Shown here: positions 17,400 through 23,931 of the stretch, piece by piece | How the letters are laid out: each line of letters starts with the position of its first letter | Numbering within the stretch: position 1 is the stretch's first letter | Origin: Myxococcota bacterium | GTDB taxonomy: Bacteria; Myxococcota_A; Polyangia; Polyangiales; Houyiibacteriaceae | Assembly (NCBI GenBank): GCA_020629955.1 | Contig: JAHDCI010000031.1 | Span: 1 to 36,165 of the forward strand | DNA: 36,165 bases | Direction: 5' to 3' | Position numbers and translations under genes: made by a program | Notes under the pieces: model-generated | The model's database searches: none | The model's input: the letters and a program-made list of their open reading frames with translations, nothing else | What the model was told of the DNA's origin: nothing

Positions 17400-18418
17400 C
17401 GATGAACTACGACGATTCCAAGCCATCGAAAGACGCCCATTTGCGATCTGCTCTTAGCCTTGCGCTGCTCGCTGGCGCCGCTTGTTCGACTTCGACGCAC
17501 TCGGTTCCGATCTACGAGATCACGGAGGGCAGCGAAGCCGAGTTGCGGGCGCAAGAGGCGGCGCGACGGCAACCGACTGAGGAAGAGTTAGAGCGAGAGT
17601 CTCGCCGCGTATCGAGTGGGCCCGTCGCGCGGCCTTACCTCTGGGAAGTCGAGATGGACGGCGTCGCGCCGAGTTACCTCTTCGGAACGGTGCATGCGGG
17701 CGTTACGCTCGATGAGGCGCTGCCCGGTGATCATATCGGTACGATCGCAGCCGCCGAAAAGGTCTTTGTGGAGGTTGTTCCGGATCAGGATCTCGCTGAG
17801 CGTTTGGCGGAAGCCGGGCGACTTCGTGGGGAAAGCCCTCTACCGCAGCTGCTTCCTTCGATCGTGCTAAACGACTTGGCGAATATTCTCGGAACGCCCG
17901 AACTCGCGCGACGAATGAAGCCTTGGTTTGTGATGATGACGCTCACGCAGGTTCGGGCTTCTCAGGCCCTTGAGGGATGGGACGGGAACTCGATGGATAG
18001 CACCGTGATCGAGTTTGCGAGACAGCAGGGTATCGAGGTGGCGCCGCTCGAGAGCGCCGATGACCAAATCAACGCGCTTGCCGCGACGCCCGACCGGCAA
18101 GCGGCCGAGGAAATACAGCGAGTTGTCGAGGATCCCGAGGGCGCAGATGCCCGGATGCGCGCTCTCTTTTCCACGTATCGAAGCGGCGATGTCGAAGCGA
18201 TGGAGGCGCTCGTGATGAGCGACGATTTGGTGCAGGAATCTCCAGAAGCGTATGAGGCGCTCTTTGTCCGCCGAAACCGTCGTTGGCTTCGCCGGCTCCG
18301 CCCCGAGCTCGCAGAAGGGGGACGTTTCGTCGCCGTAGGGTTAGGTCACCTTCTCGGTGAAGACGGTCTCGTCGAGCAGCTTGAAGCGAGCGGAGCGCGC
18401 CTTCGTCGCCTTCGCTAG
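17396..18418 (+). CDS. TraB/GumN family exported protein
   Basis: This 340-residue protein carries the TraB/GumN (PrgY-type) domain at about 80-340. Its hallmark is YLFGTVHAGV near residue 94, and a GHLLGEDGLVEQL motif lies close to the C-terminus. These proteins are thought to be metal-dependent proteases of the Tiki fold, from family knowledge only. A hydrophobic N-terminal segment (LSLALLAGAAC) ends at C30 and may be a lipoprotein signal, although glycine at position -3 is not ideal. The start overlaps the recX stop as ATGA. The stop codon falls inside a 17-bp direct repeat. Confidence 0.85.
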   Translation: MTMNYDDSKPSKDAHLRSALSLALLAGAACSTSTHSVPIYEITEGSEAELRAQEAARRQPTEEELERESRRVSSGPVARPYLWEVEMDGVAPSYLFGTVHAGVTLDEALPGDHIGTIAAAEKVFVEVVPDQDLAERLAEAGRLRGESPLPQLLPSIVLNDLANILGTPELARRMKPWFVMMTLTQVRASQALEGWDGNSMDSTVIEFARQQGIEVAPLESADDQINALAATPDRQAAEEIQRVVEDPEGADARMRALFSTYRSGDVEAMEALVMSDDLVQESPEAYEALFVRRNRRWLRRLRPELAEGGRFVAVGLGHLLGEDGLVEQLEASGARLRRLR

Positions 18419-18442
18419 GCTGTCGTCGTCGCCTTCGCTAGG
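18403..18442 (+). repeat. 17-bp direct repeat spanning the TraB/GumN stop codon
   Basis: TCGTCGCCTTCGCTAGG occurs at 18403-18419 and again, perfectly, at 18426-18442. The TAG of the first copy is the stop codon of the TraB/GumN gene. A recent local duplication that left the coding end intact is the simplest explanation. Confidence 0.8.
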
Positions 18443-18543
18443 AGGCTGCAGGTCACTGGAGGGAATCGGTTCATCAACAGCCGATCGAAGGAGGCAATCC
18501 TGCTCGGCTCGACCTGAGTTCAAAAAGCGTTAAGAGCGTTTCC

Positions 18544-18924
18544 ATGCCGATCACACAAGAACTCAACGGGCAGCTTTTGAAAATCACCGCGACCGGAGTG
18601 ATCTCGGTGGAGGAACTTCAAGAAGCCTTTGATGCGCTGGAAGAAATTGTTCGCACGACGGAAGGTCCGATCGTGTCGGTGCTGGATGCGCTTGAGTGCG
18701 ACGTCATGAAGATGAAAGACACCCATCGCGATATGGCGATCGACGCGATGAAGAAAATGCGTGGGCCCCTTGCGGACCGACACAAGGCGCACGCGATTGT
18801 GCTTGGGTCGATGGTGACGCGAACCCTCAGCAACGTGGCGTATAAGTTCATCAAGCCCGCGGACCGTAGCAAAGCGTTTGGTGACGTCGCGAAAGCCGAA
18901 GCGTGGGTTCGTAAATCGCTCTAA
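18544..18924 (+). CDS. Small SpoIIAA/STAS-like protein
   Basis: This 126-residue cytoplasmic protein resembles the SpoIIAA-like/STAS-SEC14 group. It opens with two strands (ITQELNGQLLKITATGVIS), then a helix (VEELQEAFDALEEIV), a buried strand (PIVSVLDALEC), and a later helix ending in FGDVAKAEAWVRKSL. In related proteins the end of the third strand can carry a phosphorylatable serine, but here the site is unclear. No enzyme motif or partner kinase is adjacent. There is no strong ribosome binding site before the ATG. It ends ten bases from the convergent exported-protein gene. Gene reality is likely; the fold call is moderate. Confidence 0.7.
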   Translation: MPITQELNGQLLKITATGVISVEELQEAFDALEEIVRTTEGPIVSVLDALECDVMKMKDTHRDMAIDAMKKMRGPLADRHKAHAIVLGSMVTRTLSNVAYKFIKPADRSKAFGDVAKAEAWVRKSL

Positions 18925-18934
18925 TGTGAGCGCA

Positions 18935-19666
18935 TCACTCGTTTGGAAGTCCGGTCTCCGTCCTTCGATCTCGAAATCGAACCCGAAACCGTAGAACCGC
19001 GGAATTGGACTCAAACTGAGGGCGCGCGACACTCGGATCGACGATGCACCGCGCGATCGCCGAATCCGCAGGGGTGGCGATTGGAACGCTGAGCGCGCCG
19101 TGCTGGACCACGAAGCTCACAGCTAATTCCCCCGGTGCATCCTCCCTCTCGCGTTCCCAGCAGGTACGGGCGCGCGTTCGCACGTGTGCGCGAATCGCTC
19201 GAGTTCGAGTTTGGGCGCCTTCACCGATCGTGCGCGCAGGTCCGCTCTCGCGGTCGTCGAGATACGCAACGTCGACAAATCGGTGAGCCCGAAAGCCGCA
19301 GAGCCCAGTCGCTCCCCCGCCCACGCAGGTGCGGCACCCCCAAAAGGTACATCGATCGTCCCGAGCCGGCTGCGAGGGAGTTTCGAGGATCCGCTCAAGC
19401 GAGCTCGCCTCCGCGTCCGAGGCGGGAACGTTGGGCTCGTGACCAGACGTCCTCGAACGGGGCTGGGTCTCTAGTTCGTCTGGAGCAATTGCCGATTCAG
19501 TGGCGAGCGAGCGAACTTCCTCCGGCGAATCGACCGGGGCGTTCGATCGGGCAACGACGTGTGCTCCCTGTGGACTCGGCGGGGGTTGAGTGGACCGCGC
19601 GGCGCTTGCTCCGCAACCGAGTGCCGCCCAACTGGACACGCAAAAGACAGTCCACGGAAGCCGCAC
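18935..19666 (-). CDS. Exported protein with AgmX/PglI-like (TonB-C-like) C-terminal domain
   Basis: The frame is open to 19729, but the GTG at 19666 is chosen. It overlaps the OsmC stop (TAGTG), GGAGG sits four bases before it, and the protein then begins with a signal sequence (RLPWTVFCVSSWAALGC) reaching a possible lipidated C18. Residues 20-110 are a low-complexity Pro/Ser/Glu linker. Cysteines in CTFWGCRTC follow. The C-terminal part (about 160-243), from CWEREREDAPGELAVSFVVQ through IARCIVDPSVARPQF to VLRFRVRF, has the paired-Cys, strand-rich pattern of the AgmX/PglI C-terminal domain found in myxobacterial envelope proteins. That match is by eye and tentative. Confidence 0.65.
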   Translation of the reverse strand: MRLPWTVFCVSSWAALGCGASAARSTQPPPSPQGAHVVARSNAPVDSPEEVRSLATESAIAPDELETQPRSRTSGHEPNVPASDAEASSLERILETPSQPARDDRCTFWGCRTCVGGGATGLCGFRAHRFVDVAYLDDRESGPARTIGEGAQTRTRAIRAHVRTRARTCWEREREDAPGELAVSFVVQHGALSVPIATPADSAIARCIVDPSVARPQFESNSAVLRFRVRFRDRRTETGLPNE

Positions 19667-20094
19667 TATTCCTCCGTGAGTCGAGTCTCCACCCGAATCT
19701 CGTTGTGCAAGGTTCGGTGCACTGGGCATTTGTCCGCGATCTCGAGAAGGCGCGCCCGTTGCGCGTCATCGAGGTTGCCCTCAAGCACCAGATCGCGCCG
19801 GATCCGGTCAATGCGGCCCGTCTTGCTTTCGCAATCTTCGCAATCTTTGGCGTGAATCCGGTCGTGCTCCAACGTGACGCGAACCCCGCGCAGATCCCAG
19901 CCTTTTCGATCGGCATACATCCGGAGCGTCATCGACGTGCAAGCGCCAAGGGACGCGAGCAGCAGTTCGTAGGGCGCCGGACCTGCGTCGAGCCCACCGA
20001 GCGATTCGGGTTCATCGGCGATGAACGTGTGGTTTCCCGTGCGAATTCGTTGAAGAAGAGTGTTTCGGCCATCGACCGTGACTTTTGTGCCCAT
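19666..20094 (-). CDS. OsmC/Ohr-family peroxiredoxin-like protein
   Basis: OsmC-family proteins reduce organic peroxides with two cysteines. In this 142-residue protein the two are C52 ([20 protein letters not shown]) and C123 ([11 protein letters not shown]), the usual positions. An extra CEDCE pair lies at 85-89. The sequence is closer to the general OsmC/YhfA group than to classical Ohr. It is cytoplasmic and full length. The start at 20094 begins [11 protein letters not shown]. The downstream exported-protein gene starts within its stop codon, so the two are translated together. Confidence 0.88.
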   Translation of the reverse strand: MGTKVTVDGRNTLLQRIRTGNHTFIADEPESLGGLDAGPAPYELLLASLGACTSMTLRMYADRKGWDLRGVRVTLEHDRIHAKDCEDCESKTGRIDRIRRDLVLEGNLDDAQRARLLEIADKCPVHRTLHNEIRVETRLTEE

Positions 20095-20455
20095 CTTCGA
20101 AGAATAGCACCGTCATGGGGAGCATCGATCTCCCTTGAGAAAATGCGGAGTGAGCTGACCTGGGGCCTGTCGCTCCATTCGGGGTCGCCATGGCGCAGCC
20201 CTTGAAATCACCGAGCTTTCCGAGGCTCGTTGAAAGAGCACCACTTTCCCTCCTCACTTCTGAAAGCTCGGTGAATCCAATCATCTACGCTCTGGCAACC
20301 CCGAATATGGGGACAAACCCTAAATCACAACGCATTCCGGTAGTTGGCGTCGCCCGCGGAGGGGGTTCGAGAAGACTGCGACTTGCGAAACCTCGATTTG
20401 CCATTTACCAAGGCGGTCAGCGCGTTTCGGCGCGCCGGAAACGGAGCTTGGTAGA
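20095..20455. other. 361-base intergenic region between the divergent OsmC and repeat-lipoprotein genes
   Basis: No convincing gene is present. A plus-strand frame of 89 codons (20190-20459) ends as ATGA over the lipoprotein start, but its composition does not look protein-like. The region holds a 13-bp inverted repeat (20208-20220 and 20262-20274). Promoters for both divergent genes must lie here. A possible plus-strand -35 (TTGCGA near 20393) has only a poor -10 behind it, so none is called. Confidence 0.5.
20208..20274. repeat. 13-bp perfect inverted repeat with 41-base spacer
   Basis: TCACCGAGCTTTC (20208-20220) is exactly complementary to GAAAGCTCGGTGA (20262-20274). It lies in the divergent promoter region of the OsmC and repeat-lipoprotein genes. 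It could be paired regulator sites, ends of a small element, or an RNA stem; there is no T-run, so it is not a terminator. Confidence 0.75.
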
Positions 20456-21748
20456 ATGAATCGACTTGCGATGGTGCTCTCACTTTCTTTGGCCCTCGGC
20501 CTCGGAGCGTGCGGAGACGATGATAGTACGCGTGAAGACGGCGGAACCGCCGATGTCGGCACGGACACGAATACGCCCGACAGTGATACCGAGGACGGCA
20601 GCACCGAGTGTGTGACCGCGGATCAAGAGACCGGGTCCCTCTGCGGCGATGGCTGCGACAATGACGGCGACGGTTTTGAGGACTGCGACGACCTCGGCTG
20701 CGAAGATTCCGCGGGCTGCGGCGTGATGATGTGTGACGTCACCGCCGACGAGAACACCATGGAAGCCTGCACCAACGGCTGCGACGACGATGGTAATGGC
20801 TTTGCCGACTGTGACGACCGCAACTGCCACCGCTTTGCGATCTGCGCTCAGGAGGGCAGCAATCAGACCTGCGCCGACGGTGAAGACAACGACACCAACG
20901 GCTTCACGGACTGCGAAGACTTCGCCTGCCGCCGCGAACAGGATGGCAATCTCTTCGGTCGCGCTGTCTGCATTTTCGAGAGCACGAACGCGAACTGCTC
21001 CGACGGTGAGGACAACGACGGCGACGGCGACATTGACTGCGACGATAGCGACTGCGCCCGCGAGCACATCGTCGTCTGCGGCGACGGGGAGCCCCCGGCG
21101 GCTGCCGAGTGGCCGGCGCTTGTCGAGACCGCTTGTTCGAATGGAGAGAACGACGACTCCGCCGCGGAAGAAGAGGGTTCGACCTTCACCGACTGCGCTG
21201 ATTTCGACTGTCAGAACACGCTCGAGACCGATGTCTGTCACGACCTTCCGGACGAAAGCGGCAACGCACTTTGCAGCGACGGCATCGACAATGACCGTGA
21301 CGGTATGACCGACTGCGAAGACCCGCGCTGTGCCGGTGAGGCGATCGTGGTCTGCGCCGGTGGCGAGGCTGTGGACCCGCGTCCGAGCGATGCCGAGATC
21401 ACCGCGATGGCCAACGCTCTCTGCGAAGACAGCATGGACAACGACTCGAATGACTTCGAGGACTGCATGGATTTCTCCTGCTCGCGCGACACGCTCGTCA
21501 CCGTCTGCAACGCGGAAAACACCGATGCGCTCTGCAGCGATGGCGACGACAACGATGGCAACGGCTTCACCGACTGCATGGACTTCTCCTGCAGCCGCAA
21601 CCCGCTCGTCACCGTTTGCGAGTCCGAGAGCACCGTCGCCGAGTGTGGTGATGGCATCGACAACGACGGGAACGGCTTCGCTGACTGTCGTGACAACGGC
21701 TGCCGCAACTCGCCTTCGTGCGCGGGTCGTGAGCCCGAGCGCGAATAA
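20456..21748 (+). CDS. Lipoprotein with nine Cys/Asp-rich DNDGDG-type repeats
   Basis: This 430-residue protein starts with a lipoprotein signal (LALGLGAC, C19), then an acidic linker. It continues with about nine repeats of the form C-x-D/N-G-x-D-N-D-x-x-G-F-x-D-C-x-D-x-x-C. The Asp spacing resembles calcium-binding loops such as those of thrombospondin type 3 repeats, and the cysteines (four per unit) probably form disulfides. Repeat 5 is degenerate and carries an acidic insertion (SAAEEEGSTF). Surface proteins of this kind are common in myxobacteria, and none has an established function that I can name. GGAG lies about nine bases before the ATG. The gene is a single unit closed by a strong terminator. 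Confidence 0.85.
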   Translation: MNRLAMVLSLSLALGLGACGDDDSTREDGGTADVGTDTNTPDSDTEDGSTECVTADQETGSLCGDGCDNDGDGFEDCDDLGCEDSAGCGVMMCDVTADENTMEACTNGCDDDGNGFADCDDRNCHRFAICAQEGSNQTCADGEDNDTNGFTDCEDFACRREQDGNLFGRAVCIFESTNANCSDGEDNDGDGDIDCDDSDCAREHIVVCGDGEPPAAAEWPALVETACSNGENDDSAAEEEGSTFTDCADFDCQNTLETDVCHDLPDESGNALCSDGIDNDRDGMTDCEDPRCAGEAIVVCAGGEAVDPRPSDAEITAMANALCEDSMDNDSNDFEDCMDFSCSRDTLVTVCNAENTDALCSDGDDNDGNGFTDCMDFSCSRNPLVTVCESESTVAECGDGIDNDGNGFADCRDNGCRNSPSCAGREPERE

Positions 21749-21763
21749 AGCGCGCTAGCGTCG

Positions 21764-21792
21764 AAAAGGCCCCTCTCCGGAGGGGCTTTTTT
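21764..21792 (+). terminator. Strong rho-independent terminator after the repeat lipoprotein
   Basis: GCCCCTC (21769-21775), loop TCCG, and GAGGGGC (21780-21786) form a perfect 7-bp GC-rich stem, followed directly by six T (21787-21792). It starts about 20 bases after the lipoprotein stop. Four A before the stem extend the pairing, so it may also work weakly on the other strand. Confidence 0.93.
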
Positions 21793-21867
21793 GTTTCCGT
21801 CCGAGAAACAAGGTCTTTCAAGCGATCTTCGGTTGAGCGTCCGAGAGGGCGGTGATAGACGCTGTCT

Positions 21868-23931
21868 ATGGCGGATCTGATCCTTGAATTGGGCGTGGAA
21901 GAACTTCCCGCATCCTTCGTTCATCGCGCGCTTCAGCAGATGGAGAGCTGGTCCTCGGAGCTCGAAAAGCAGCGGCTCCCGCACGCGAGTGCAAAGACGC
22001 TCGCGACACCGAGGCGCCTGACCTGGATCGTCGAAGGGTTGGCCGAGGCGCAGCCAGACCGCGAGGAGGTCATCATGGGACCCCCTTGGGGCGTTGCGTT
22101 TAAAGATGGCGCGCCCACCAAGGCTGCCGAGGGCTTCGCTCGAAAGAACGGCGTGGAGCTCAGCGCGCTCAAGAAGGCCGATACCGAGAAGGGCGACTAT
22201 GTCAGCGCGGAGGTCTTCGAAAAAGGGCGCTCGAGCGAGGACGTTCTTCGAGAGCTTTTACCGAACTTGCTCGGCGGGATCTCGTTCCGAAAATCAATGC
22301 GCTGGGGGGATGGGGAACACGCATTCGGGCGTCCGGTTCAGTGGCTGATCGCGATGCTCGGTGAGACCGTGTTGCCGGTCGAGTTTGGGGGCGTAACGGC
22401 CTCGAACGTCTCGCGTGGGCATCGTTTCTTAGCTCCGGAGGAGTTTCCTGTCTCCGGAGCCGCCGAGTACGTTGGCCGTCTTCGGGAAGCCTCCGTTGTG
22501 GTCGACATGAAGGAACGCCGGACCGAGATGGAGCGGGCGCTTCATCAGGCCGCGGCCGATTGCGGCGGCGTGTTGGTGGACGATGCGTTTTTGCTCGAAG
22601 AGTGCGCGACGCTTGTCGAGCGCCCCTTCGTGGTCCCTGGCTCCTTTGAAGCGCGTTTCCTCGACCTTCCCGAAGAGGTGGTGATCAGCGTCATGCGTGA
22701 TCATCAGCGCTACTTCGCGCTTCGAGACCCGTCTGGGAAGTTGCTTCCTCGATACCTCAATGTCGTGAACACCGCGAACGCGCCCGAATCGATCGCAAAG
22801 GGAAATGATCGCGTTTTGAAGGCACGCTTGAAGGACGCGGCATTCTTCGTCGTCGAGGATGAGAAGGCGCCGCTGTTGGAGCGACGGGCCAAACTCGATT
22901 CCGTTGTCTTCCACCGAAAGCTTGGAACCATTGGCGAAAAGGTGGAGCGAATCGCAACCCTCGCGAAAACGTTCGCGAGCGCTTTCGGTGTTAGTGAAGC
23001 GCAGGCCACGGAAGCCGCTCAGCTCGTGAAGTGTGACCTCGAAACGCTGATCGTATTCGAGTTTCCTGAGCTTCAAGGGCGCATGGGACGTTTCTACGCT
23101 TCGCGAGAAGGGGTGGATGCGGAAGTCTGCGCTGCGATTGAAGAGCACTATATGCCGACCGGAGGACATGACCCGGTGGCCCCCAATGCCCTTGGAGCAC
23201 TCATCGGAATTTGCGACCGCATCGATACGCTTGCAGGCTGTTTCGCGGTCGGGTTGGTTCCGAAGGGATCCGCGGATCCTTTCGCCCTTCGCCGGGCTGC
23301 GCTCGGAACGCTTCGGAGCGCCGCGGAAGGTCCGGTCGATGTACCGCTCGGAGCGATGCTCAAGGCGGCGCTTTCCGCGTTCGAAAAGGCCACACCCGAC
23401 ACCGAAGAAACGCTGCTTCGCTTCTTCGAGGATCGCGCCAAGGGCCTCCTTCGCAACGAGGTCGAACCGGATGTCGCGGAAGCGTCGCTTGCGACCTGGG
23501 TGGACGGTGGCCACGCGAGCGTTCGCGCGCTCTTCGAGCGAGCGAGGGCGCTTTCTGAGTTCCGCAAGACAGACGGGTTCGAGTCACTTGCGATCGCGTT
23601 TAAGCGCGCGTTTAACATCGCCGGCCGCGATGCCCGACCGTGGGATGCTGCGCTTCTTCAAGAGGACGAGGAGCGGACACTGGTTGCCGCGTTCGAAGGC
23701 GCGAAGGAACGGATCGAAGACGCAATCGGGGCCGAAGATTTCCGCGGCGCTCTCTCTGTCATCGCTGCCGACCTTCGCGGGCCGATCGACTCCTTCTTCG
23801 ATGAGGTCATGGTCATGTGCGAGGACGAGAAGGTTCGAGAGAACCGGCTCGCGTTGCTCTCTTCCATCGCATCCGTCGCGTCACAGGTCGCAGCGTTCGA
23901 GAAGCTTCAGACGCAGAGGAGCGACGCGTGA
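21868..23931 (+). CDS. glyS: Glycine--tRNA ligase beta subunit
   Basis: GlyS is the beta subunit of the bacterial alpha2beta2 glycyl-tRNA synthetase and carries tRNA-binding and HD-like domains. The 687-residue protein is full length. It starts with the canonical ADLILELGVEELPASFVHRA, continues with SFRKSMRWGDGEHAFGRPVQ and the DHQRYFALRD segment, and includes the FHRKLGTIGEK and ADPFALRR motifs. The alpha subunit gene glyQ, usually next to glyS, is not upstream; that place is taken by the repeat lipoprotein and its terminator. The glyS stop overlaps the ppdK GTG (GTGA), so the two are coupled. No T-box-like leader was recognised in the 75 bases after the upstream terminator. Confidence 0.96.
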   Translation: MADLILELGVEELPASFVHRALQQMESWSSELEKQRLPHASAKTLATPRRLTWIVEGLAEAQPDREEVIMGPPWGVAFKDGAPTKAAEGFARKNGVELSALKKADTEKGDYVSAEVFEKGRSSEDVLRELLPNLLGGISFRKSMRWGDGEHAFGRPVQWLIAMLGETVLPVEFGGVTASNVSRGHRFLAPEEFPVSGAAEYVGRLREASVVVDMKERRTEMERALHQAAADCGGVLVDDAFLLEECATLVERPFVVPGSFEARFLDLPEEVVISVMRDHQRYFALRDPSGKLLPRYLNVVNTANAPESIAKGNDRVLKARLKDAAFFVVEDEKAPLLERRAKLDSVVFHRKLGTIGEKVERIATLAKTFASAFGVSEAQATEAAQLVKCDLETLIVFEFPELQGRMGRFYASREGVDAEVCAAIEEHYMPTGGHDPVAPNALGALIGICDRIDTLAGCFAVGLVPKGSADPFALRRAALGTLRSAAEGPVDVPLGAMLKAALSAFEKATPDTEETLLRFFEDRAKGLLRNEVEPDVAEASLATWVDGGHASVRALFERARALSEFRKTDGFESLAIAFKRAFNIAGRDARPWDAALLQEDEERTLVAAFEGAKERIEDAIGAEDFRGALSVIAADLRGPIDSFFDEVMVMCEDEKVRENRLALLSSIASVASQVAAFEKLQTQRSDA

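Noticed and set aside
19135-20205. A 356-codon plus-strand frame
   Set aside because: Antisense to the OsmC and exported-protein genes, Arg-rich, and without ribosome binding site or motif; the minus-strand genes have clear family features.
20190-20459. An 89-codon frame before the repeat lipoprotein, ending as ATGA over its start
   Set aside because: The overlap is suggestive, but the sequence is low in protein character, contains the inverted repeat, and the lipoprotein has its own GGAG site.
21001-21700. Periodic DNA in the repeat lipoprotein gene resembling a CRISPR-like array
   Set aside because: The periodicity follows codons of an intact protein repeat, with no uniform repeats or unique spacers.
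22429-23514. A 361-codon minus-strand frame
   Set aside because: Antisense to glyS with no recognisable motif; composition typical of a shadow.
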